In this document: positions 43,553 through 53,170 of the stretch, piece after piece | How positions within the stretch are numbered: position 1 is the first letter of the stretch | How the letters are laid out: each line of letters opens with the position of its first letter | Source of the DNA: Microvirga sp. | GTDB taxonomy: Bacteria > Pseudomonadota > Alphaproteobacteria > Rhizobiales > Beijerinckiaceae | Direction of reading: 5' to 3' | Assembly: GCF_014699075.1 (NCBI RefSeq) | Contig: NZ_JACXAB010000007.1 | Location: forward strand, 212,022 to 276,021 | Length of the DNA stretch: 64,000 bases | Translations under genes and position numbers: made by a program | Notes under the pieces: model-generated | What the model saw: the letters and a program-made list of their open reading frames with translations, nothing else | Told to the model about the DNA's origin: nothing | Database searches by the model: none

Positions 43553-44511
43553 ATGAACACCGTCAAGACCGGAATGCTGCTCGCGGGCCTCATGGCCCTG
43601 TTCGGCGGCGTCGGTTATCTCCTGGGTGGCGGCACCGGCATGATGATCGCGCTGGGCTTTGGCTTGGCCACCAACCTCTTCGCCTACTGGAACTCGGACC
43701 GGCTGGCGCTCGCCGCCCATCACGCCGTCGAGGTGGACGAGCATACCGCGCCCGAACGCGTCCACATGGTGCGCGATCTCAGTCACCGCGCGGGGCTTCC
43801 CATGCCGCGGGTCTATCTCATCGACAACGCGCAGCCCAATGCGTTCGCCACCGGGCGCAACCCGGACAATGCGGCGGTGGCCGCCACCACGGGCCTGCTC
43901 AACATGCTCTCCCGCGATGAGATCGCCGGCGTGATGGCGCACGAGCTTGCCCATATCAGGAACCGCGACACGCTGATCATGACGGTGAGCGCGACGGTTG
44001 CCGGCGCCATTGCGACCCTGGCGCAGTTCGGCTTCCTGTTCGGCGGACGCGGCGACGAACGGCCCAATCCCATCGTGATGCTCGCCACCGCGCTGCTGGC
44101 GCCTATCGCCGCCATGATCATCCAGATGGCGATCAGCCGCTCGCGGGAATACGACGCCGACCGGATGGGGCCGCGATCTCGGGCCAGCCCCTAGCGCTGG
44201 CCTCCGCGCTGGCCCGCATCGCCGGCGGCGTGGCGCATATTCCGAACCCGGATGCGGAGCGGCGGCCTGCCACCGCCTCACTCTTCATCATCAACCCGCT
44301 GTCGGGCCAAGGCGTGGACAACCTGTTCTCCACCCATCCCGCGACGGAAAACCGGATTGCCGCGCTCCACGCTTTGGCGCAGGAGATGGGATCGGCGCCG
44401 CAAAGCGGCTTCTTCACGCAGAGTTCATCGGGCCCATGGGGTCCCCTCGGGGGATCTTCTGGGGGCTCCGTTTCAGGTTCGACCGGCACCCGCCGCGGGC
44501 CTTGGGGATAA
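43553..44511 (+). pseudogene. htpX: Zinc metalloprotease HtpX, broken by a one-base frameshift
   Basis: The first 206 codons give a normal HtpX start with membrane helices and the active site HELAH (His130, Glu131, His134). At the GGGG run 44167-44170 the frame shifts: the first frame ends at 44194 as GPRSRASP, while the expected continuation [20 protein letters not shown] is found one base out of phase and runs to 44511 ([13 protein letters not shown]). Restoring one G gives an intact protein of about 318 residues. It is either a true inactivating mutation or a sequencing error in a homopolymer. HtpX degrades misfolded membrane proteins. It is followed by rsmB, as usual in this order. Confidence 0.85.
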
Positions 44512-44514
44512 ATT

Positions 44515-45828
44515 TTGAGTCAGTCGGACGAACAATCGGGCCTTGGCCCCCGCCGCCTCGCCTGGATGGCTGTGACGGAAACCCTCAAGCGGCGCGTGCC
44601 GCTCGACGACGTGATGGAGGAGCTCGCCCGGGCGGAAAACCTCTCGTCCCGCGACGAGGCGCTGGCGCGGGCCATCGCCATCGTGACCTTCCGCCGCCTC
44701 GGGACCCTCGGGCACGCCTTGCGGGAGCGGCTCAACAAGCCGCCCAAGGACGAGCGCCTGATGCACCTGCTCGCCACCGGGGCGGCGCAGATCCTGTACC
44801 TCGACGTGCCCGACCATGCGGTCGTCGACAGCGCCGTGCAGCTGGCGCAGAACGACCCCAAGCTCCATCACGCGGGCGGCTTCATCAACGCCGTCCTGCG
44901 CCGGGTCGCCCGCGAGCGCGAGGCGATCCTGGCCGAGAACGACCCATGGCTCGACACGCCCACCTGGCTGGAGGAGCGCTGGATCGCGCAATACGGCGAG
45001 GCATCGGCCCAGACGATTGCCGAGGCGCACCGCTCGCTCGCCTCCGTCGATCTGACGGTGAAGAGCAATCCGGAAGCCTGGGCCGAGCGCCTGGGCGGCG
45101 TTCTCCTGCCCACCGGCAGCATCCGGTTGAGGGAACGCACCGCCATTCGCGAGCTTCCAGGCTTCGACGAGGGTGAATGGTGGGTGCAGGACGCCGCCGC
45201 CGCCCTGCCGGCCCGCCTGCTGCAGGCCAAGCCCGGCGAGCGCATCGCGGATCTCTGCGCCGCGCCTGGCGGCAAGACCGCCCAGATTGCCGCCGCAGGC
45301 GCCGAGGTGCTCGCCGTCGACCGTTCGGCGAAGCGTCTGGTTCGGTTGGAAGAAAACCTCGCCCGCCTGAACCTCAAGGCCGAGACCCGCGCCATCGATG
45401 CGGAAAAGCTCGACGCCGAGCCTTTCGACGCCATCCTGCTCGATGCCCCGTGTTCGGCCACCGGCACCATCCGCCGCCACCCGGACGTGGCCTGGACCAA
45501 GTCCGAGGAGGACATCCGCAAGCTCGCAGGCCTCCAGAGCCGTCTTCTCGACAAGGCCGCGAGCCTGCTGAAGCCCGGTGGGCGTCTCGTCTACTGCACC
45601 TGTTCGCTCGAGGCCGAGGAAGGCGAGCGGCAGGCGGAGGCCTTCCTGGCGCGCCATCCTGAGTTCACCCGCCAGCCGATCACGCCTGACGAAATCGGCG
45701 GCTTCGACGAGTGCATCACGCCACAGGGCGATCTCCGCACCCTGCCGAGCCAGATGGCGCTGGCGGAACACGACCGCTCCGGCCTCGACGGCTTCTTTGT
45801 CGCACGGTTTGTTCACACCCCATCGTGA
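44515..45828 (+). CDS. rsmB: 16S rRNA m5C967 methyltransferase
   Basis: The 437-residue protein has an N-terminal NusB-like RNA-binding region (about 12-140) and a SAM-dependent methyltransferase with ADLCAAPGGKTAQIAAAG, LDAPCSATGTIRRHPDV and VYCTCSLEAEEGE, holding the two catalytic cysteines. It starts with TTG at 44515, three bases after the htpX stop, with GGGGAT upstream; a later ATG at 44566 would cut into the conserved N-terminus. It modifies C967 of 16S rRNA. Confidence 0.92.
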   Translation: MSQSDEQSGLGPRRLAWMAVTETLKRRVPLDDVMEELARAENLSSRDEALARAIAIVTFRRLGTLGHALRERLNKPPKDERLMHLLATGAAQILYLDVPDHAVVDSAVQLAQNDPKLHHAGGFINAVLRRVAREREAILAENDPWLDTPTWLEERWIAQYGEASAQTIAEAHRSLASVDLTVKSNPEAWAERLGGVLLPTGSIRLRERTAIRELPGFDEGEWWVQDAAAALPARLLQAKPGERIADLCAAPGGKTAQIAAAGAEVLAVDRSAKRLVRLEENLARLNLKAETRAIDAEKLDAEPFDAILLDAPCSATGTIRRHPDVAWTKSEEDIRKLAGLQSRLLDKAASLLKPGGRLVYCTCSLEAEEGERQAEAFLARHPEFTRQPITPDEIGGFDECITPQGDLRTLPSQMALAEHDRSGLDGFFVARFVHTPS

Positions 45829-45916
45829 CGATGGTGAACCGTCTCTTACCGGGTGTTAACCAGTCAGCAGGAACTCCTCTCTTAAGTTGACGGAGATTTG
45901 GAGCGTCCAACAAGCC

Positions 45917-46025
45917 CCTCATCCTGAGGAGCCTGCGGAGCAGGCGTCTCGAAGGAGGGTCCAGAGAGCACTGGAGGCGCCTCGTCCTTCGAGACGCAGC
46001 CTAGCGGCTGCTCCTCAGGATGAGG
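45917..46025. repeat. Long palindromic repeat, family 2 copy A
   Basis: CCTCATCCTGAGGAGC opens and GCTCCTCAGGATGAGG closes a 109-base element with internal GTCTCGAAGGA and TCCTTCGAGACG complementary arms. A second copy lies at 59642-59745. It is an intergenic REP-type family, placed between rsmB and the heparinase gene. Confidence 0.85.
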
Positions 46026-46074
46026 CTCGGGTGGTTTGTCGGCGGCTCTTGAGCCAACAAGAGGAGCGCCACGG

Positions 46075-47829
46075 GTGGATTTCGGGCCGGATCGCTGGCG
46101 TCTGTACAGGCTTGCCGCTCGTGAGGCAGGCCGCGCCACGCGTGAAAGCATGGTCTGGAGCCTGTCCCGGCTCTCCGGCGCCCCCGTGCCCACGCGGCTG
46201 CTCTTCGCCCCGCAGGATCTGCGCACCGCCGATCCCACCATTGCGACGGACATCTATTCCGGTTTCTTCGCCTTCTCGGGCCGCGCCATCACCACCGGCG
46301 GGCGCTCGCCCTTCGCCTTCAACCCGCCGAGCCGGGCCTGGGGCGAGGCGCTCTACGGCTTCGGCTGGCTGCGCCACCTGCGCGCCGCCGGCACGGCGCT
46401 GGCCCAGGCCAATGCCCGCTCGCTGGTCGACGAGTTCGTCACCTCCAAGCTCGGCGACAAGCGCATCGCCTGCAGCCCGGAGATCACGGCGCGCCGGCTC
46501 ATGTCCTTCATCAGCCAGTCGCCGCTGATCCTGGAAGGCGCCGACCATGCCTTCTACCAGCGGTTCCTGAAGATCATCGGGCAGCATGTGCGCATCCTGG
46601 AGCGCCAGATCCGCGCCGGCGCCCTGCCCTACCAGCAGCTCATGGCGGCGATTGCGCTGTGCTATGCGGGCCTGTGCTGCGAAGGGCTCGACCGCACCTT
46701 GCGCCGCGCGAGCCGCCTGCTCGCCCGTGAGCTCGACCGCCAGATCCTGGCCGATGGCGGTCATGTGAGCCGCAACCCGCGCATCGTCGTCGAGCTGCTG
46801 TTCGATCTTCTGCCCTTGCGCCAGATGTTCGCCAGCCGCGAGGTCGACACGCCGGAGGCGCTGCTGCGCTCCGTCGACCGCATGCTGCCGATGGTGCGCC
46901 TGTTCCGGCATGGGGACGGCACGCTCTCGCATTTCAACGGCATGGGCGTGACGGCGGCCGACCATCTCGCAACGCTGCTCACCTATGACGACATGCGCAG
47001 CAAGCCGATCCATCACGCGCCCCATTCCGGCTACGAGCGCCTGGAGGCCGGACGCACGCTGCTCGTCGCCGATGTAGGCGCGCCGCCGCCGCGGCCCCTG
47101 TCGCAGGAAGCGTCCGCCGGCTGCCTGTCCTTCGAGTTCTCAAGCGCCGCGCAGCGCATCGTGGTCAATTGCGGCATGCCGCAGATCGCCGCTGAGCCGA
47201 TCATCCAGGCCTCGCGCTCGACGGCTGCGCATTCCACCGCTTCCATCAACGACATCTCGTCCTGCCAGATCGTCGACAAGAAGGGCGGCTGGCTGCAGCG
47301 CAGGATGTCCGCCTGGCTCCTGCGCCGGGTCGGACCGGTCATCCTCAGCGGCCCGGAACGGGTGACGGCGGAGCGCAGCGAGCGCGAGCACGCACAGCTT
47401 CTCTCCGCCAGCCACGACGGCTACAAGGCGCGCTTCGGCCTCACCCATGAGCGCCGCTGGCAGCTCGCGCCCAAGGGCAACGTGCTCGAAGGCGAGGACA
47501 ATTTCTGGAGCGAGGGCGGCCATGCTGGAACGGCCCAGGCCATCATCCGCTTCCATCTCGCGCCCGGCATCAAGGCGAGCCTCGCCCAGGGCGGCCGCGT
47601 GGTGATGCTGGTGCTGCCTAACCGCGAGGCCTGGCAGTTCTCGGCCGTCCCCATCGAGGCGCAGATCGAGGACAGCGTGTTCCTCGCCACCGCCGACGGC
47701 CTGCGCCGCACCGAGCAGATCGTGCTGACGGTCCGCCCGAGCGAGACGCCGACGGTGCGCTGGCGCTTCGAACGCCTGGCGCGCACCTTCGAGCCGGGCC
47801 AGCCGCAGGAGCAGGCTGAGCTGCTCTGA
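46075..47829 (+). CDS. Heparinase II/III-family protein
   Basis: The 584-residue protein has an alpha/alpha-toroid N-terminal half and a beta-rich C-terminal half ending in the heparinase II/III region (SASHDGYKARFGLTHERRW). The GTG start at 46075 is preceded by AAGAGGAG at eight bases and is preferred over a TTG at 46036 that lies in the repeat. There is no signal peptide, so the usual extracellular polysaccharide-lyase role is uncertain. The rsmB-heparinase-purH order is conserved in Rhizobiales. Confidence 0.85.
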   Translation: MDFGPDRWRLYRLAAREAGRATRESMVWSLSRLSGAPVPTRLLFAPQDLRTADPTIATDIYSGFFAFSGRAITTGGRSPFAFNPPSRAWGEALYGFGWLRHLRAAGTALAQANARSLVDEFVTSKLGDKRIACSPEITARRLMSFISQSPLILEGADHAFYQRFLKIIGQHVRILERQIRAGALPYQQLMAAIALCYAGLCCEGLDRTLRRASRLLARELDRQILADGGHVSRNPRIVVELLFDLLPLRQMFASREVDTPEALLRSVDRMLPMVRLFRHGDGTLSHFNGMGVTAADHLATLLTYDDMRSKPIHHAPHSGYERLEAGRTLLVADVGAPPPRPLSQEASAGCLSFEFSSAAQRIVVNCGMPQIAAEPIIQASRSTAAHSTASINDISSCQIVDKKGGWLQRRMSAWLLRRVGPVILSGPERVTAERSEREHAQLLSASHDGYKARFGLTHERRWQLAPKGNVLEGEDNFWSEGGHAGTAQAIIRFHLAPGIKASLAQGGRVVMLVLPNREAWQFSAVPIEAQIEDSVFLATADGLRRTEQIVLTVRPSETPTVRWRFERLARTFEPGQPQEQAELL

Positions 47830-47847
47830 ATGTGAGGCTCACGAGCC

Positions 47848-47886
47848 AGGCCTCAGGGAATCCTGAAATTCCCTGAGGCCTTTCGA
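47848..47886. terminator. Bidirectional hairpin between heparinase and DUF1127 genes
   Basis: AGGCCTCAGGGAAT (47848-47861) pairs with ATTCCCTGAGGCCT (47868-47881). The 14-bp stem lies between convergent genes; the T-run is weak (TTTCG), so rho-independent action is likely but not certain. Confidence 0.65.
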
Positions 47887-47897
47887 TCCTCGTCCAC

Positions 47898-48134
47898 CTA
47901 GGGCGGCGGATTCATTCTCCACCATTCGTCGACTCGGGCTTCGGGCTCGCGCCACACGCCGATGTCGCGCAGCGCATGGTCGTTGAGGTGCTCCAACCTC
48001 TGCAAAGCCCGCCGATCGGTGAACCGGTTCCACGATGCAGCCATTCCCGCCACCCAGGATGCAACAGTCCTGAACGTCGGAATGATCCGGTCAAAGCGGG
48101 GCTTGGGTCTTGGCTTATGAAAAAGGGTGTTCAT
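47898..48134 (-). CDS. DUF1127 domain protein
   Basis: The 78-residue basic protein ends with the DUF1127 pattern RRALQRLEHLNDHALRDIGV. Short DUF1127 proteins in alphaproteobacteria bind RNA or influence phosphate and C1/N metabolism and RNA turnover; the exact role here is unknown. A GTGAGGAG ribosome-binding stretch precedes the ATG. It is monocistronic and convergent with the heparinase gene. Confidence 0.85.
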   Translation of the reverse strand: MNTLFHKPRPKPRFDRIIPTFRTVASWVAGMAASWNRFTDRRALQRLEHLNDHALRDIGVWREPEARVDEWWRMNPPP

Positions 48135-48296
48135 GCTTGCTCCTCACAATCGGCATGAGGAGAGCAGAGAACGTCAGGACCCTACCCGCCTCGGGAGGGT
48201 CCTCGGGAATGATCACGCACGCATCAGCGCAACACCCATCCCGCGCACCCTTTGAGGTACGTGAGTTGATGGGTGAGCCAGGATGCGCGCTTGATC

Positions 48297-48428
48297 ATGA
48301 CAGGAATTCTAGCAAAGGTTATATCATCCGACAAGCTTTTTGGACGTGAGGCGTATGCGCTGATCGGCTGTATCTTTGATGAGGCCATTGATGGAAACGG
48401 TCGCAAGCTCATGATTGGAAAAGGGTAG
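48297..48428 (+). CDS. Possible small protein directly upstream of the P-loop ATPase
   Basis: An unbroken 43-codon frame starts MTGILAKVISSDKLFGREAY and ends KLMIGKG, its TAG stop touching the ATG of the next gene. The ribosome-binding signal is weak. Codon use and GC are lower than in the neighbours, as in the ATPase gene, which hints that the two arrived together. No family is recognised; it could be a leader peptide or the end of a lost gene. Confidence 0.3.
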   Translation: MTGILAKVISSDKLFGREAYALIGCIFDEAIDGNGRKLMIGKG

Positions 48429-48989
48429 ATGGAGCGGTTTGTCGTTATTTCCGGCTGTTCAGGTGGTGGCAAATCTACCTTGCTCGCTGAACTCGGCAGG
48501 CGTGGGCACCCCATCGTGGAGGAGCCTGGCCGACGGATCGTCAGACAGGAACTACAAGAAGGAGGGACGGCGCTTCCCTGGAAAGATGCACAGGCCTTTT
48601 CCCGTCGTGCCATCGCTATGGCTCTGGAAGATCAAGCGGCGGCAGCCGCGCTGAATGGGTGGGTATTCTTTGACAGGAGCCTAGTGGATGCTGCGGCTTT
48701 CCTACAGCACCTGACACATGAGCCAGTTCTCACTTCACTCGCTCATTTGCATTGCTACCACCACACTGTGTTCCTCACGCCGCCATGGCCGGAAATATAC
48801 GTCAATGATCCGGAGCGGCGTCACAATATGGAGGCAGCGGAAGCTGAATACCTTCGCCTGCTGGAGGCCTATCCCATGCTTGGATACAAGATTTCTATCC
48901 TGCCCAGGGTGAGTGTGGCGGAGCGTGCCGATATGATCGAGAAGGCTTTGGCAGATGAATCGCGCTGTTTAGGCCCGATGGAAGGTTAA
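48429..48989 (+). CDS. P-loop AAA-family ATPase/kinase-like protein
   Basis: The 186-residue protein opens with a Walker A GCSGGGKST (residues 9-17), a VEEPGRRIV stretch and FFDRSLVDAA, a Walker B-like region. It matches short AAA_28-type ATP-binding proteins that resemble nucleotide or sugar kinases. The substrate is unknown. GC content is visibly lower than in purH, which suggests horizontal transfer. The spacing to the preceding small frame is zero. Confidence 0.85.
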   Translation: MERFVVISGCSGGGKSTLLAELGRRGHPIVEEPGRRIVRQELQEGGTALPWKDAQAFSRRAIAMALEDQAAAAALNGWVFFDRSLVDAAAFLQHLTHEPVLTSLAHLHCYHHTVFLTPPWPEIYVNDPERRHNMEAAEAEYLRLLEAYPMLGYKISILPRVSVAERADMIEKALADESRCLGPMEG

Positions 48990-49115
48990 TGACCACCAAC
49001 AGATTTGCCCGCCATTGCCGCAAGGGGTGGTCTGAAACTCTGGCCTTGCCGGTTCCCATCCTTAGCCTCCCATGCTATCGCGCCCGCATCATTTTCCTCC
49101 GATGGAGCGGCCGTC

Positions 49116-50708
49116 ATGCCGAGCGATCTGAAGCGCGTGTCCCGCGCTCTGCTTTCCGTATCCGACAAGACGGGTCTCGTGGACTTTGCCCGCGCGCTCC
49201 ATGATCGTGGCATCGAGCTGGTGTCCACCGGTGGCACGCATAAGGCACTGAGCGAGGCGGGCCTGCCCGTGAAGGACGTGAGCGAGGTCACGGGCTTTCC
49301 GGAGATGATGGACGGGCGCGTGAAGACGCTGCACCCGGCGGTTCATGGCGGCCTCCTGGCGATCCGCGCCAACCCGGAGCATCAGGCGGCGATGCTGGCG
49401 CACGGCATCCAGGCCATCGACCTTCTGGTGGTGAACCTCTATCCGTTCGAGGCCACGGTCGCGGCCGGCAAGCCTTATGACGACTGCATCGAAAACATCG
49501 ACATCGGCGGCCCGGCGATGATCCGCGCGGCGGCGAAGAACCACGGCGACGTGGCCGTGGTGGTGGACGGCGCCGATTACGCCGCCGTTCTCGACGATCT
49601 CGCGCAACACGACGGCTCGGTGACGCTCACCCTGCGCCGGCGCCTGGCGCAGAAGGCTTATTCCCGCACGGCCGCCTACGATGCTGCGATCTCCAACTGG
49701 TTTGCCAGTGAGCTTGGCGATGCGACGCCGCCGTTCCGGGCACTCGGCGGATCCATTGCCGAAGTGATGCGCTACGGCGAGAACCCGCACCAATCTGCCG
49801 CCTTCTACCGCACGCCGGAAAACCGCCCCGGCGTCGCCACCGCTCGTCAGGTACAGGGCAAGCAGCTCTCCTACAACAACATCAACGACACGGACGCGGC
49901 TTATGAGGCCGTGGCGGAGTTCGACCCGAACCGTTCGGCCGCCATCGTGATCGTCAAGCACGCGAACCCCTGCGGCGTGGCGGAAGGTGCGAGCCTTCGC
50001 GACGCCTATGAGAAGGCCCTGCGCTGCGATCCGGTCTCGGCCTTCGGCGGCATCGTGGCCATGAACCGGCCGCTCGACGCGGAAGCCGCCAAAGCCATCA
50101 CGGAAATTTTCACCGAGGTGATCATCGCCCCCGACGCGAGCGAGGAGGCCATCGCCATCGTGGCCGCCAAGAAGAACCTGCGCCTGCTGCTCGCAGGCAC
50201 CCTGCCCGATCCGCGTGCACCGGGCCTGACGCTTCGCACGGTGGCGGGCGGCTTCCTGGCGCAGAACCGGGATAACGCCGTGGTCGACGCCATGGACCTG
50301 AAGGTGGTGACGAAGCGCGCGCCGACGGAGCGCGAGCTCGCCGACCTGCGCTTCGCGTTCCGGGTCGCCAAGCACGTGAAGTCGAATGCCATCGTCTATG
50401 CGAAGGACCTCGCCACGGTCGGCATCGGCGCAGGCCAGATGAGCCGCGTGGATTCCTCCCGCATCGCCGCCTGGAAGGCCGCGGAAGCCGCAAAAGCAGC
50501 AGGCCTGCCCGAGACCCTCGCCAGGGGCTCGGTGGTGGCCTCCGACGCCTTCTTCCCCTTCGCGGATGGCCTGCTCGCGGCAGCGGATGCCGGCGCCACC
50601 GCGGTGATCCAGCCTGGCGGCTCCATGCGCGACGACGAGGTGATCCAGGCCGCCGACGAGGCGGGGCTTGCGATGGTGTTCACGGGACACCGGCATTTCA
50701 GGCACTGA
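49116..50708 (+). CDS. purH: Bifunctional AICAR transformylase/IMP cyclohydrolase
   Basis: The 530-residue enzyme has an N-terminal IMP cyclohydrolase/MGS domain ([16 protein letters not shown]) and a C-terminal AICAR transformylase domain ([30 protein letters not shown]). It performs the last two steps of IMP synthesis. The ATG at 49116 ([20 protein letters not shown]) has GGAG eight bases upstream; an open frame to 49005 is a non-conserved extension. It stands apart from other pur genes. Confidence 0.97.
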   Translation: MPSDLKRVSRALLSVSDKTGLVDFARALHDRGIELVSTGGTHKALSEAGLPVKDVSEVTGFPEMMDGRVKTLHPAVHGGLLAIRANPEHQAAMLAHGIQAIDLLVVNLYPFEATVAAGKPYDDCIENIDIGGPAMIRAAAKNHGDVAVVVDGADYAAVLDDLAQHDGSVTLTLRRRLAQKAYSRTAAYDAAISNWFASELGDATPPFRALGGSIAEVMRYGENPHQSAAFYRTPENRPGVATARQVQGKQLSYNNINDTDAAYEAVAEFDPNRSAAIVIVKHANPCGVAEGASLRDAYEKALRCDPVSAFGGIVAMNRPLDAEAAKAITEIFTEVIIAPDASEEAIAIVAAKKNLRLLLAGTLPDPRAPGLTLRTVAGGFLAQNRDNAVVDAMDLKVVTKRAPTERELADLRFAFRVAKHVKSNAIVYAKDLATVGIGAGQMSRVDSSRIAAWKAAEAAKAAGLPETLARGSVVASDAFFPFADGLLAAADAGATAVIQPGGSMRDDEVIQAADEAGLAMVFTGHRHFRH

Positions 50709-50711
50709 CCG

Positions 50712-50885
50712 CGCTGTCATCCCGGACGGAGTGCAGCACAGATCCGGGATCGTGTGACAAGTGTGGCGCTGGTCACCTCTCCCGGTGGGAGAGGTCGCGC
50801 CTTCAGGCGCGGGTGAGGGGTTACGCCCTCTCCGGATCAACCTGTAACCCCTCACCCCAACCCTCTCCCTCAGGGAGAGGGAGCT
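50712..50885. repeat. Cluster of palindromic intergenic repeats after purH
   Basis: The gap to the next gene holds TCATCCCGGA/TCCGGGAT-type arms and CACCTCTCCC ... GAGAGG plus CCCTCTCC/GGAGAGGG arms with long GTAACCCCTCACC sequence. These are REP-like hairpins common in this order. No gene is seen here. Confidence 0.7.
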
Positions 50886-50985
50886 TAGAGGCTTATCCTC
50901 CACTCGATCCCGGATCGGCTTGCACCGTCCGTGATGACATTTCTCCTTCCCCTTCCCATCTGAAGCAGAGCAGAAGGAGAGCCCC

Positions 50986-51306
50986 ATGATCATCACCACC
51001 ACGCCCAGTATCGAAGGTCGCCGCATCGCCTCCTATCGCGGCATCGTCTCGGGCGAGGCGATTCTCGGCGCCAACGTGTTCCGCGATTTCTTCGCCTCCA
51101 TCCGCGACGTGGTGGGCGGGCGCTCGGGCTCCTACGAGCGCGTGCTGCGCGACGGACGAGACACGGCCCTCCAAGAGATGATCGACGAGGCTCAGCGCCT
51201 TGGTGCTCATGCCATCGTTGGCGTTCACATGGATTACGGCGCCATCGGCAAGAACGAGGGCATGATGATGGTCACCGTGAGCGGCACGGCGGTTACGTTG
51301 GAATAA
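50986..51306 (+). CDS. YbjQ/UPF0145 family protein
   Basis: The 106-residue protein begins [20 protein letters not shown] and carries [21 protein letters not shown] and [13 protein letters not shown], typical of the YbjQ family of putative heavy-metal-binding pentameric proteins. Function is unproven. It is flanked by repeat elements, with AGAAGGAGAG as a strong ribosome-binding site. Confidence 0.9.
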   Translation: MIITTTPSIEGRRIASYRGIVSGEAILGANVFRDFFASIRDVVGGRSGSYERVLRDGRDTALQEMIDEAQRLGAHAIVGVHMDYGAIGKNEGMMMVTVSGTAVTLE

Positions 51307-51314
51307 GTCCCGCT

Positions 51315-51479
51315 GTCATTCCGGGGCCGCGTAGCGGAGCCCGACCCGAAGGGCCGCGCTGGAGGCGTGGAAATCCATACACACGACGCTTCAGAGAAGA
51401 GCGATCAGCGTCGCACGCTTTTCGGTATCGTCAGCGGTTATGGATTCCAGGCTCTCGCTCACGCTCGCCCCGGAATGAC
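51315..51479. repeat. Long inverted repeat after the YbjQ gene
   Basis: GTCATTCCGGGGC (51315-51327) is inverted as GCCCCGGAATGAC (51467-51479), with further short arms such as TGGAAATCCATA/TATGGATTCCA between. It fills the gap to the convergent MFS gene and is a REP-type element. Confidence 0.75.
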
Positions 51480-51490
51480 GGTGGAGGGTT

Positions 51491-52870
51491 TCACACCCGC
51501 TTCACGCCGCTGAGCAGCCAAAAGCCCGCGAGCAGGAACAGGATCAGCACCGCCGGTCCTGCCGCCTGTGTCTGAAAAATCGCGGTTGCGACGGCGACCG
51601 CGAGCGGGGCGAGGAAGGACGTGACTTTTCCTGAGAGTGCCAGCAGGCCGAAATAGCGCCCCGCCTCCTGCGCTGGAACCAAGCGCGCCAGCAGGCTGCG
51701 AGACGACGCTTGCAGCGGACCCGCAACGGCCCCGATGATAAGGCCGAGCAGCACGAACACCTTTTCCGGCGCGGAGCCGTAGAGGCCGTCGTCGGGCGCC
51801 GGCGGTGCGGTCGGCACCACAAAGAAGACGTGGTCGCGTCCGAGCGACAAAATGCCGACGCAGACGAGCGCCAGGATGACGATGGCACCAAGGATCACCG
51901 GCTTGGCGCCGATGCGGTCGTCGAGCCGCCCGCCGATCAGCGCCCCGATGGTGCCGGTGATGGTGAGCAGGATGCCGAAGAGTCCGAGCTCGATGGCCTG
52001 CCATCCGAACACGCCCGCGCCGTAGATGCCCCCGAAAGCGAAGAGCGCCACGAGCGCATCCTGATAGACCATGTTGGCGAGGAGAAAGCGCCCGACGCTC
52101 GGGTGCCGCCGTGCATCCGCGATGGTGTTTTTCACCTGCTCCATGCCCTGTCTCGCGGCCGCTTTCAGGCTTATGCCTGAGCGCGGGACATCCGGTGTGA
52201 GCAGAAACAGCGGCAGCACGAAGACCAGGAACCACACGGCGGAGAACGGACCCGTGACGCGGTCGCCGTCACGTGTTGCCGGATCGAGCCCAAAGAGCGG
52301 ATCCAGGCCGAACACGGTTTTCATCGACGCAGGATCGGCGGCGAGGAAGCCCAGCACGATCACGAGCGACACGAGTCCGCCGCAATACCCCATCGCCCAG
52401 CCGGTGCCTGAAAGGCGCCCGTAGCGCTCCGGCGGCACGAGATGCGGGATCATGGCGTTGTTGAACACAGCGGCCACCTCCACGGCCACCGTCCCGAAGG
52501 CGAAGCCGATCAGCGCGATGGGAATGGCATGGGATTGCCCGGGCGCAGCGTACCACAGGGCGACTGACGCACTGACCAGAAAGAGCCCGCAGGCGGCGAT
52601 CCACGGCTTCTTCGGCCCCGTGGCATCGGCGATGGAGCCGAGCACCGGCGACAGGATGGCGAGCACGAGCCCGGCCGCCGCCGTCGCATAGCCCCAGAGG
52701 CTCTGTCCGCTCACCGGATCGGAGGCCAGCACTGATGCGAAATAGGGCGCGAACACGAAGGTGGTGACGAGCGTGAAGAACGGCTGGCACGCCCAGTCGA
52801 ACAGGAGCCAGCCCAGGATCGCGGGACGCGAGGCTTTTTTTGGCGGCGCGAGGGAGTTGATGGTGCTCAC
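51491..52870 (-). CDS. MFS transporter, UMF1/Atg22-like family
   Basis: The 459-residue membrane protein has about twelve hydrophobic helices. The opening GWLLFDWACQPFFTLVTTFVF with the DWA motif and the LSGTGWAMGYCGG stretch fit the UMF1 branch of the major facilitator superfamily, bacterial relatives of fungal Atg22 vacuolar amino-acid exporters. The substrate is unknown. It is isolated between repeat elements. Confidence 0.88.
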   Translation of the reverse strand: MSTINSLAPPKKASRPAILGWLLFDWACQPFFTLVTTFVFAPYFASVLASDPVSGQSLWGYATAAAGLVLAILSPVLGSIADATGPKKPWIAACGLFLVSASVALWYAAPGQSHAIPIALIGFAFGTVAVEVAAVFNNAMIPHLVPPERYGRLSGTGWAMGYCGGLVSLVIVLGFLAADPASMKTVFGLDPLFGLDPATRDGDRVTGPFSAVWFLVFVLPLFLLTPDVPRSGISLKAAARQGMEQVKNTIADARRHPSVGRFLLANMVYQDALVALFAFGGIYGAGVFGWQAIELGLFGILLTITGTIGALIGGRLDDRIGAKPVILGAIVILALVCVGILSLGRDHVFFVVPTAPPAPDDGLYGSAPEKVFVLLGLIIGAVAGPLQASSRSLLARLVPAQEAGRYFGLLALSGKVTSFLAPLAVAVATAIFQTQAAGPAVLILFLLAGFWLLSGVKRV

Positions 52871-52905
52871 CGGGGTTTGTTGTCCACCTTAGCTCTCCCA
52901 TGTTC

Positions 52906-53103
52906 CGTCATCACCGGCCTTGAGCCGGTGATCTCGATCAGAAAGGCGAGGCGCTTCACCTGATCGAGATGGCCGGGACAAGCCCGGCCATGACGGCGGG
53001 TGTCATTCCCGGCCGGAGCGCAGCGGAGGGGAAGGGAATCCATGGAGCTGTGCATCTGAGTGGATCCCCTTCCCTCGCCTGCGGCTCGCCGGGGACGACA
53101 CCC
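52906..53103. repeat. Nested palindromic repeats between the MFS and gdh genes
   Basis: One hairpin is ATCACCGGC/GCCGGTGAT (52910-52932), nested with ATCTCGATCAG/CTGATCGAGAT (52931-52970). A second, near 53000-53103, has TGTCATTCCCGG/CCGGGGACGACA arms and GGGAATCCA/TGGATCCCC inner arms. No gene lies in this 300-base gap. Confidence 0.7.
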
Positions 53104-53170
53104 TCATCGATGGTGTCCCTCCCCCACAAGGGGCGGAGGGCTTGATGCGTGTCATCCGGAACGAACCGTT

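Noticed and set aside
48224..48613. Minus-strand frame of 129 codons
   Set aside because: It is antisense to the P-loop ATPase and the small upstream frame, with Ser/Pro/Arg-rich shadow composition.
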